NCBI GenBank assembly: GCA_017550445.1
Contig: JAFZOV010000152.1
Coordinates: forward strand, 1 to 16,560
Direction of reading: 5' to 3'
Length of the DNA: 16,560 bases
Source of the DNA: Fibrobacter sp.
Lineage (GTDB): Bacteria > Fibrobacterota > Fibrobacteria > Fibrobacterales > Fibrobacteraceae
The notes under the pieces are model-generated. The model was not told the DNA's origin. It saw nothing but the letters and a program-made list of their open reading frames with translations, and ran no database searches. The translations under genes were made by a program, and so were the position numbers. Shown piece by piece: positions 6,058-12,536 of the stretch. Position 1 is the first letter of the stretch; the number at the start of each line of letters is the position of its first letter.

Positions 6058-7161
6058 ATGGATATTGGTGCGTTGCATTTTCAGAATCCCGAGGCCTTCT
6101 GGCTCCTAATTTTGGTTCCTGTTTTAGTCGGCTGGTACATCTATCGTGAACACCGCCGCAAGAGTACGATTAAATTTCCGGCCCTTTCGATTGCAAAACG
6201 TGCAGTGCCGAGCCGTCGTGTCAAGTTCCGTCATATTGTTCCGATTTTGCGCCTCGCCGCCCTCGTTTGCTTTGTAGTGGCGCTTGCCCGTCCGCAGAAC
6301 GCCATGGAAGTGGAATATACCTCGACCGATGGAGTCGACATTATGCTTGCGCTTGACGTTTCGGGCTCCATGGGAACGCTCGATATGTTGACCCGCATGG
6401 AACAGGCAAAGCTTGGCGTGATGAATGCGGAACGTATTCTCAAATCGGGCGATTATTGGAAGTATAGTCGTTTGGGTTATGCCCAGCAGGTGATTGCGGA
6501 TTTTATTCAGAAGCGTCATAGCGACCGCATCGGTCTTTCGGCTTTTGGTTCCCGCTCGGTGACTCAGTGCCCCTTGACGCTGGATTACGGCTCGCTGCTT
6601 GAAATTTTGAGGGCGTCCGATGACCTTGCCCGCGATTCGATTATGAATAGCCGCACCGCCATTGGCGACGGCCTGATGAATGCTCTTGCGCGTTTGCAAA
6701 AGTCCGAAGCCAAGTCCAAGGTGGTGGTGCTTTTGACGGATGGCCGCGACAATGCGAGCGTGGTGCCGCCGATGCGTGCTGCCGATGTGGCTCAGTCGCT
6801 TGGCGTTAAAGTCTATACGGTGGGCGTGGGCAAAAAGAATGGCAAAATTCTTGCGTTCCAGCAGAATCCCTGGACGGGCGAAATCTCTTGGGGCGAACGA
6901 GACATTACCCCCGAAGAAGGTATTGACGAAGGCGTGCTGAAGTCGGTGGCGCAAAAGACCGGAGGCCGCTTCTACCGCGCCGAAAATAAGGAAGAACTCG
7001 AAAAGATTTATTCCGAAATCGATGAACTCGAAAAGACGGAAATCGAGACGGTGGCTTACGCCCGCTATGCCGAAAAGTTCTACCCGTGGCTTTTGGCAGG
7101 TGCTATCCTCATTTTACTTGAATTGTTGCTTGCGAATACGCGCTTTGTGCGCATCCCGTAA
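6058..7161 (+). CDS. batA: BatA-like membrane-anchored VWA-domain protein
   Basis: This 367-residue protein has the Bat layout: an N-terminal pair of membrane segments (about 13-29 FWLLILVPVLVGWYIY, and 62-77 ending in ALARPQ), a VWA domain from about 92 to 310, and a C-terminal membrane helix (342-360). The metal-ion-dependent adhesion site is complete: DVSGS (Asp100, Ser102, Ser104), Thr200 in NSRTAIGDG, and Asp228 in LLTDGRDN. Bat (Bacteroides aerotolerance) proteins work with MoxR AAA+ ATPases and influence envelope integrity and stress tolerance in Bacteroides, Leptospira and Francisella; their biochemical role is unsettled. About 24 extra residues (roughly 106-138) follow the DxSxS motif compared with the BatB next door. 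It is followed 12 bases later by batB. Confidence 0.9.
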   Translation: MDIGALHFQNPEAFWLLILVPVLVGWYIYREHRRKSTIKFPALSIAKRAVPSRRVKFRHIVPILRLAALVCFVVALARPQNAMEVEYTSTDGVDIMLALDVSGSMGTLDMLTRMEQAKLGVMNAERILKSGDYWKYSRLGYAQQVIADFIQKRHSDRIGLSAFGSRSVTQCPLTLDYGSLLEILRASDDLARDSIMNSRTAIGDGLMNALARLQKSEAKSKVVVLLTDGRDNASVVPPMRAADVAQSLGVKVYTVGVGKKNGKILAFQQNPWTGEISWGERDITPEEGIDEGVLKSVAQKTGGRFYRAENKEELEKIYSEIDELEKTEIETVAYARYAEKFYPWLLAGAILILLELLLANTRFVRIP

Positions 7162-7173
7162 TGGAGGCTTTAG

Positions 7174-8202
7174 ATGCGATTTGCTGAACCGATGTTTTTG
7201 TGGGGCCTTTTGACGCTCCCTCTGTTTGCGCTCCTTTTTGTGTATGCTTACCATCGCCGCAAAAAGCTGGCGGCCCGCTTTGTTTCGCTTTCGATGTTGC
7301 CAAAGCTTTCGACCTCGGTGTCGCCGTGGCGCCGCCTTGCCAAGGTAACGATTTTGCTGTTCGCAATCGCCTTCTTGTTTGTGGCTCTTGCTCGCCCGCA
7401 GTGGGGGCGCAAAATGGAGCATATCGAACGTCGCGGCCTTGATTTGGTATTGTTGCAGGACATTTCGCTCTCGATGCTGGCTGAAGACATCAAGCCGAAC
7501 CGTTTGACACGTAGCCGTCATGAAATTTCTGCGTTCCTGGAATCGCTTTCGGGTGACCGCGTGGGCCTTGTTGCTTTCTCCGGTGAGGCCCAGGTGATGG
7601 TGCCGCTCACTCTTGATTATGGTACCGTGCAGATGATGCTCCGCGAACTTACGCCGGGTTGGCTGATGCCGGGAACGAACCTTGAAAAGGCGATTCGCAA
7701 GGGCATGGACCTTTACAGAAATTCGGGGAGTGCCGGGCAGTACTCCGTGATGATTCTCATGAGCGATGGCGAAGAGCTTGAAGCTGCTGCCGTAAACGCC
7801 GCCAAGGAAGCCGCTGAAATGGGAATCCGCATTTATACAATCGGTATCGGTTCTCGCGAAGGCGTGCCTATTCCCGTGCCCTCTAAGAACGGCGAGGTCG
7901 CCTACAAGAAGGATATGCAGGGCAACATCGTGACGACCCGCTTGGAAGACGGAACGCTGCAAGAAATTGCGAGCGTAACGGGTGGGCTCTATTTCTATGC
8001 AAGCCCTGGCGAATTCCAGCTGCAAAAGGTGCTTACCGAAATTGCAAGCCTCGAAAAGAAGGAACAGGCGTCCGATCGTATGGAAAATTATCAGGACCGT
8101 TACCAGATTTTCCTCGGCCTTGCGGCACTCCTTTTCTTGATAGAAGCGCTGGTGTCTGAACGGGGCCGTCGTCGCCGTGCTGGAGCTGGTCGATTCAATT
8201 AA
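7174..8202 (+). CDS. batB: BatB-like membrane-anchored VWA-domain protein
   Basis: This is a 342-residue paralogue of the preceding gene with the same architecture. Membrane segments lie at about 8-27 and 58-74 (ending ALARPQWGRK), the VWA domain runs from about 88 to 300, and a C-terminal helix spans 309-327 before a basic tail (GRRRRAGAGR). The MIDAS is DISLS (Asp96, Ser98, Ser100), Thr168 in PGTNLEKA, and Asp198 in MSDGEE, so metal-dependent ligand binding is probably retained even though Gly of the usual DxSGS is Leu. PNRLTRSRHEI (108-118) and FSGEAQVMVPLT (135-146) are typical of BatB. A strong GGAGG Shine-Dalgarno sequence (7163-7167) precedes the ATG. No batC, batD or batE follows. The next gene is unrelated and lies beyond a long non-coding stretch. 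Confidence 0.9.
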   Translation: MRFAEPMFLWGLLTLPLFALLFVYAYHRRKKLAARFVSLSMLPKLSTSVSPWRRLAKVTILLFAIAFLFVALARPQWGRKMEHIERRGLDLVLLQDISLSMLAEDIKPNRLTRSRHEISAFLESLSGDRVGLVAFSGEAQVMVPLTLDYGTVQMMLRELTPGWLMPGTNLEKAIRKGMDLYRNSGSAGQYSVMILMSDGEELEAAAVNAAKEAAEMGIRIYTIGIGSREGVPIPVPSKNGEVAYKKDMQGNIVTTRLEDGTLQEIASVTGGLYFYASPGEFQLQKVLTEIASLEKKEQASDRMENYQDRYQIFLGLAALLFLIEALVSERGRRRRAGAGRFN

Positions 8203-8371
8203 AATGGATAATAAAAAAATAAGATTGAAAAATAATTTTTCATTCTTGTTTTGACCTTAGAATTCAGAAAACTGAATTTGTTTACACACTATTTGCACGC
8301 TTGTTTTAAAATGCAAATTTCTTTTTAGGTGTATTTTTTTCCCTTTTTTGCTATTATTCCAATGCGGTGTT

Positions 8372-8409
8372 AAAAATAGGGTGGATTCCCCCCGAATTGC
8401 CCCATTTTT
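8372..8409 (+). terminator. Terminator- or attenuator-like hairpin in the leader
   Basis: AAAAAT (8372-8377) pairs with ATTTTT (8404-8409), then GGG (8379-8381) with CCC (8400-8402), then ATTC (8385-8388) with GAAT (8394-8397) around a CCCCC loop, with one A-C mismatch and one small internal loop. The 3' arm ends in five Ts. It lies about 110 bases before the DUF4956 start, so it could be a terminator for read-through from batAB or an attenuator if transcription starts upstream. Confidence 0.4.
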
Positions 8410-8509
8410 GTAGGAACGTTTGGTTTTTGTTCATCCATTTTTACACAAAAATTCGCTATTTTGCGAGTGATTAAAGTAAATTTTGGCTGAAAAAGAAAAA
8501 GTAAACCAC

Positions 8510-8513
8510 GGAG
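8510..8513 (+). promoter_or_regulatory. Shine-Dalgarno sequence deciding the DUF4956 gene start
   Basis: GGAG lies five bases before ATG 8519. An in-frame TTG at 8483 would add twelve mainly charged residues but has no ribosome-binding sequence, so ATG 8519 is preferred. Confidence 0.65.
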
Positions 8514-8518
8514 TCCCT

Positions 8519-9202
8519 ATGCTCGATCTATTAGCCGTCCAATCCGGCACCGCCAATGCCACTCTTATTACATTGGCGTACACCTTGATCCTCACATTTA
8601 TCCTTTCCTCGGTGATTGCTTGGACCTACGAGAAAACCTTCCTTGGTTTATCGTATTCCAGAAACTTTGTGCAGGCCATTGTGCTGAGTGCCGTGGTCGC
8701 TGCAACGGTGATGCAGGCTATCGGTGATAACGTGGGCCGCGGCTTGGGTATGATGGGTGCTCTTTCGGTGGTTCGCTTTAGAACAAGCTTTAAGGACCCG
8801 CGCGACATCATGTTCGTGTTCGCCTCTTTGGGCGCCGGTATCGGTTGCGGTGTGTATGCCTGGGGCGCTGCCGTGGGCGGAACCATCGCCTTTAGCGCGG
8901 TTGCCTTCCTTCTTTCTCGTACGGGACTCGGTACCAAGCATTTCTTTGACGGCATGCTCCGCTTCGCTTTGCCGAACGAACCCAAGGTTCGCGGCCAGAT
9001 CGAAGATATCATGAAGTCGAACCTCAAGACGTTTATTTTGATTACCATGCGCGAAGTGGATGGCGGTGCCCGTCTCGATGTGGCCTACCAGATTCGCCTG
9101 CGTGCCACTCACCCCGCTGCAGAAATCCTGAGTGAACTTTCGAAGATCGAAGGCATCTCGGACGTGCAGTTCATGATGCAAGACGCCACGACGGAAATGT
9201 AA
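8519..9202 (+). CDS. DUF4956-family inner-membrane protein
   Basis: This is a 227-residue protein with four predicted membrane helices (about 17-37, 50-68, 97-115, 116-134). Between helices 2 and 3 lies the family hallmark GALSVVRFRTSFKDPRDIMF (80-99). The C-terminal part (about 155-225) is soluble and looks like a small alpha/beta (ferredoxin/ACT-like) domain: TFILITMREVDGG and IEGISDVQF. The arrangement of short hydrophobic helices, an RFR motif and an ACT-like tail recalls MgtC-type proteins, although that similarity is only by eye. The function is undetermined. DUF4956 genes are commonly found beside VTC-domain polyphosphate polymerases and CotH-type proteins, as is the case here with VTC three genes downstream. 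It is the only inner-membrane multi-pass protein in this unit, so it is the likely membrane partner of the adaptor protein that follows 10 bases later. Confidence 0.85.
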   Translation: MLDLLAVQSGTANATLITLAYTLILTFILSSVIAWTYEKTFLGLSYSRNFVQAIVLSAVVAATVMQAIGDNVGRGLGMMGALSVVRFRTSFKDPRDIMFVFASLGAGIGCGVYAWGAAVGGTIAFSAVAFLLSRTGLGTKHFFDGMLRFALPNEPKVRGQIEDIMKSNLKTFILITMREVDGGARLDVAYQIRLRATHPAAEILSELSKIEGISDVQFMMQDATTEM

Positions 9203-9212
9203 GGGAGGCGGT

Positions 9213-10277
9213 ATGAACAAGCTTAGCGATATGCTCGAAACTTTTTGGAATACTCATAAGAGTAACGCCGGTGTTGCTTACGTTTACGGTCACAAGCTTT
9301 CTTTGGCCTGGATTCTTTGCGTGATTATCGCCATTATTCTGGGCTACATGTACCAGGGTAAGATTGCGACTTTCCAGGGAATTGCGGAAGCTGCCGAAAC
9401 GACGATTAGTCTTCCGAGCCCGACCGAAGTGGTGAAGGTACACGTGATGCCGGGTCAGTCCATTAATGCGGGCGACACCATTGTGGAACTTAACCGCCCG
9501 GACCTGACGCTCCGCATTGCCGAGGTGACTCGCGAACTTGACGCTAGCGAAGGCCGTAGCAACCTCTCTGCTGCAGACATCGACCAGAAGGTTGCCGCTG
9601 TCAAGGCCGACCTTGCCACGAAGACCCTTACGCTCAAGTCTGAAATCAACAGACTCGAAACGGAATACAAGAAAAACAAGGAAATTGCGGCAAGGCTCAA
9701 GAGCTTAAAGAATTCCAATTCCGAAGCTGATGGCAACGATGCGATGGCCATGCAGATTAAGAGCTTGAAGAATGAACTCGCTGTTGCAAACTCCAATGCC
9801 AACGAACAGATCAAGCTTCTGCGCAGCAGCAACCGCTTGCAGAAGGATGCCGGCAAGAGCGAAGTCGAAAACTTGAAGAAGGAACTCGAAGAACTCAAGA
9901 AGCAGCAAGAAGAATTGACCCAGATTGCCAAGGAAAGCTGGGTGGTGGGTTCTGTGAATGTGCATGACGGCGAAAAGGTGTCTAGCTTCGCTCCGATTGT
10001 AACGCTTACCCACAAGTCTCCGACGCTCGTTCGTGGCTACATTCACGAAAGAATGTACCAGCGCATGGATATTGGCGAAACGGTTAATGTGAAGCCGCTC
10101 GGTGCAACCGGCAAGCCGGTGAAGGGCAAGGTCGTTGGCCTCTCCAGCCGCATCGTGGAATTCCCCGTGCGTATGTGGAAGATGCCTGAAATGCCGATTC
10201 ACGGCCGCGAAGTCATTATCACGATTCCTGCCGAAAACCCGTTCCTCTTGGGTGAAATGGTAACCATATCTGAATAA
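9213..10277 (+). CDS. HlyD-like periplasmic adaptor (membrane fusion protein)
   Basis: This is a 354-residue protein anchored by one N-terminal helix (31-47, LAWILCVIIAIILGYMY) with a short cytoplasmic segment before it. A split lipoyl/barrel-sandwich domain flanks a hairpin: the first half is about 62-100 (SLPSPTEVVKVHVMPGQSIN) and the second about 243-268 (VVGSVNVHDGEKVSSFAPIV). Between them, 101-240 is a long charged coiled coil rich in Lys/Glu/Leu heptads, suited to reach a TolC-type channel. The beta-barrel part (272-353) includes GYIHERMYQRMDIGETVNVK. A strong GGGAGG Shine-Dalgarno sequence (9203-9208) precedes the start. Adaptors of this type bridge an inner-membrane transporter and an outer-membrane channel. 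No ATPase, RND or MFS pump is encoded in this unit, so the upstream DUF4956 protein is the candidate partner. Confidence 0.88.
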   Translation: MNKLSDMLETFWNTHKSNAGVAYVYGHKLSLAWILCVIIAIILGYMYQGKIATFQGIAEAAETTISLPSPTEVVKVHVMPGQSINAGDTIVELNRPDLTLRIAEVTRELDASEGRSNLSAADIDQKVAAVKADLATKTLTLKSEINRLETEYKKNKEIAARLKSLKNSNSEADGNDAMAMQIKSLKNELAVANSNANEQIKLLRSSNRLQKDAGKSEVENLKKELEELKKQQEELTQIAKESWVVGSVNVHDGEKVSSFAPIVTLTHKSPTLVRGYIHERMYQRMDIGETVNVKPLGATGKPVKGKVVGLSSRIVEFPVRMWKMPEMPIHGREVIITIPAENPFLLGEMVTISE

Positions 10278-10282
10278 ATTTT

Positions 10283-11674
10283 ATGAATCGTTTTGCTTTT
10301 ATTTCTTTGTTAGTCGCAGCCCCTTTGATTGCCGCCCCCCTTACCTGGGAGACGCTCATCAAGTCCGCTGACGATGATGTTCGTTATCAGGCTTCTAAGA
10401 AGCGTGCCAACATTGCGACTTCTCGCAGCACAAAATTGTGGGACAAGCTTGAACTGCGTTACAAACTGGATGGCTTTAGCTTCGCTCAGCATGATTTCGA
10501 ACTTCGCATGACTCCGAAGGCTTTTGGTGAAGGTGCTGCTGACCGCGCTCATTACGAAGCGCAGATGGCTTATGCGAATGCCCATTTGGCCGAAGATCGC
10601 GGTGTCCTTCTGTATGACCGTTACGAACGCGCTATTCATTATTTAATGCGCAAGCGTATCAATGCGTTGAACCAGGAACTCTACCAGATTAATGCGGACC
10701 GTATCGAAGTGCTGCACATTAAGTCGGGTTCGGCAGCGTTCAATCCGCAGGACTTGATGTCTGCTCTCGAAAAAGAAGCCTCTATCCGTGCCGCTCTCAT
10801 TAACGATTCGAATTCCCTCCAGAATTCCGAAAGAAAACTGCGTGTGTGGATTCCCGATTTCGACAGCATCGAGCTGGATTCTACCTGGCTTCCGTCGATG
10901 GAAGAAATTGAAGCCCAGCTGAAAGATGGCGTGGAAGTGAGCGACAATTTCCCGCAGCTTGCAATTGCCAAGGGCAAGATGGATTCAGAAAAGGCCCGCG
11001 CCAAGCAGGATGTGGCTAGCCGCCGTGATTACATTTCTCACATCGGTATCGGCTACTCTATGAAGATCGAATCCTTGATGAAAAAGTACAAGGATATGGG
11101 CTATTCTGATCTGTGTACGAAGAATGGTGAGTATTACGACGCTGATGCCTGTGCAGAATGGCTGAAAAATGCTGAGGACGAAGTCACGGGCCTTTTTGAC
11201 AATACTTACGCCATTCAGAAGGAAGTGGCCGACAAGGATAACCGCCTTACTCGCGACAAGTTCTATGCGACGCTGGCGATCAAGCTCCCGTTCTTTGACA
11301 GCAACAAGGATAACGATTTGCGTAACCAGGTGGCAGACCTGGATGCCGAAGGCGACTATATGGAAAAGGTTCGCGATGTGAACGTGAAGGTGTCCCGCAT
11401 CGTGGAACAGATTAACGGGTTCCTTGCCCAGTGGAAGGTGCAGAAGGATTTTGCCGACAAGGTGAAGGCCGGAAACATCTTTGAACAGTTCGCAAAGGAT
11501 GCCGGTTCTGATCCGCTTCTTTTGTTGCGCGCCCGCGAATCCGCTGTGGAAAGCGAACTGAATGCGGCCAAGCTCGAAACCGACATTTACGACCTTTATC
11601 TTGAACTGTTGCAGTATGCAGGCCAGCTTTCTAAGGAAGGCGTGCAGAACCACTTAGTTGGGGGGCTCAAGTAG
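10283..11674 (+). CDS. TolC-like outer-membrane channel protein (divergent)
   Basis: This is a 463-residue protein with a Sec signal peptide (MNRFAFISLLVAAPLIAA, cleavage probably after Ala18). The mature part is mainly long charged helices. Two pairs of amphipathic strands match the two OEP repeats: about 56-78 (LELRYKLDGFSF and DFELRMTPKAF) and about 250-336 (SHIGIGYSMK and FYATLAIKLPFF). This is the TolC/OEP layout, although similarity to classical TolC is low. An expanded loop of about 60 residues between the strands of the second pair carries two cysteines (Cys278, Cys290) that could form a disulfide on the extracellular side. The start lies 5 bases after the adaptor stop. It is likely the outer-membrane exit of the machine encoded by this operon. 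Confidence 0.8.
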   Translation: MNRFAFISLLVAAPLIAAPLTWETLIKSADDDVRYQASKKRANIATSRSTKLWDKLELRYKLDGFSFAQHDFELRMTPKAFGEGAADRAHYEAQMAYANAHLAEDRGVLLYDRYERAIHYLMRKRINALNQELYQINADRIEVLHIKSGSAAFNPQDLMSALEKEASIRAALINDSNSLQNSERKLRVWIPDFDSIELDSTWLPSMEEIEAQLKDGVEVSDNFPQLAIAKGKMDSEKARAKQDVASRRDYISHIGIGYSMKIESLMKKYKDMGYSDLCTKNGEYYDADACAEWLKNAEDEVTGLFDNTYAIQKEVADKDNRLTRDKFYATLAIKLPFFDSNKDNDLRNQVADLDAEGDYMEKVRDVNVKVSRIVEQINGFLAQWKVQKDFADKVKAGNIFEQFAKDAGSDPLLLLRARESAVESELNAAKLETDIYDLYLELLQYAGQLSKEGVQNHLVGGLK

Positions 11675-11675
11675 T

Positions 11676-12506
11676 ATGGCCGAAGCCCGCGGATTTAGCC
11701 TTCTCGAAAGGTTCGAACTCAAGTACCACATTCCTGTGGAATGGGCGGACCGTATCGGCGCATTCCTTGCTCCGTACTGCGAAGAAGACTACTATTCTAA
11801 AATTACCCCGGGCGGATTCTACTGGATTACGAACCTCTACTTGGATTCGCCTTCTTGGACGTTCCTGGGCTGGAAAAAGAAACAGTTGCTGGACCGTTTT
11901 AACATGCGAATTCGCACGTACGGTGAACACCCCGCTCAAGACGGAACATTCCACTTTGAATGCAAGCGCAAGATCAAGAATATTTGCTATAAGAGTCGTG
12001 GAACCATCAAGGGCATTAATCCGGGCGAAGTTTGGAACATGAAGCCCGAAGACTGGCCGTGCAAGGGCGAAAAGGACCGTATGTACGTGAAGGATTTCTT
12101 GTACAAGACGGAACTCTACAATGCGCACCCGCGCCTGTTGACGCAGTACAAGCGTCGCGCTTGGTTCGGGCTTCGCGAAGAATATTCCCGCGTGACCATC
12201 GATACCGGCATGCGATTCCGCGAAGAAAACGGTTTTGACTATACCGTTGACCCGCATTACATGCATTCCACGGGTATTCCCAAGTTCTTTCAGCCGGGTT
12301 GCGATGCTGTACTCGAACTCAAGTGCCCCTGTTCGCAGGTGCCGTACTGGATGTTCGACTTGATTAAGTTCTTGAACCTGAAACACGGTGCATTCTCTAA
12401 ATTCGGCAATGCCGCAGCGGAATGGAAACGTGTTTATGAGAATCCCCGCCGATTCAAGACTCCTTATTGGACGAAACTGGCGGTGGGCGCGGGCGAAAAT
12501 TTTTAA
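11676..12506 (+). CDS. VTC-domain polyphosphate polymerase-like protein
   Basis: This is a 276-residue cytoplasmic protein consisting of a VTC tunnel domain alone; no SPX domain and no membrane helix. Family motifs are visible in order: ERFELKYHIP (11-20), YWITNLYLDS (49-58), FNMRIRTYG (75-83), FHFECKRKI (92-100), CYKSRGTI (104-111), TQYKRRAW (156-163), SRVTIDTGMRFR (171-182), AVLELKC (211-217) and FSKFG (240-244). Compared from memory with yeast Vtc4, Lys16, Arg78/Arg80, Lys97, Lys106, Tyr158/Arg160, Arg172, the metal-binding Glu214 and Ser241-Lys242 fall where the phosphate-binding and catalytic residues are expected. It probably makes polyphosphate from ATP. The ATG at 11676 follows the tolC-like stop by one base; a G-run at 11660-11665 may be its ribosome-binding site. 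An in-frame TTG at 11658 is rejected. Confidence 0.9.
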   Translation: MAEARGFSLLERFELKYHIPVEWADRIGAFLAPYCEEDYYSKITPGGFYWITNLYLDSPSWTFLGWKKKQLLDRFNMRIRTYGEHPAQDGTFHFECKRKIKNICYKSRGTIKGINPGEVWNMKPEDWPCKGEKDRMYVKDFLYKTELYNAHPRLLTQYKRRAWFGLREEYSRVTIDTGMRFREENGFDYTVDPHYMHSTGIPKFFQPGCDAVLELKCPCSQVPYWMFDLIKFLNLKHGAFSKFGNAAAEWKRVYENPRRFKTPYWTKLAVGAGENF

Positions 12507-12536
12507 AATAGAAGTAAGTTTTACGAGGATACCTCT

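Larger units (their letters stand above)
8203..8518 (+). promoter_or_regulatory. AT-rich non-coding region with several dyads, upstream of the DUF4956 operon
   Basis: This 316-base stretch has no convincing gene. It holds, in order: an AT hairpin GAAAAA-TAA-TTTTTC (8227-8241); a second hairpin AATTCAG-AAAA-CTGAATT (8261-8278), either of which may help end the batAB transcript; a 7-bp dyad ATTTGCA (8291-8297) and TGCAAAT (8312-8318), with arm centres 21 bp apart, about two helical turns, as in an operator; and a 38-base composite hairpin (8372-8409). TTTACA at 8281-8286 and again at 8440-8445, and TATTTT at 8457-8462, are possible promoter hexamers, but spacing is not ideal for any pair. The operon promoter is most likely here. 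Confidence 0.45.
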
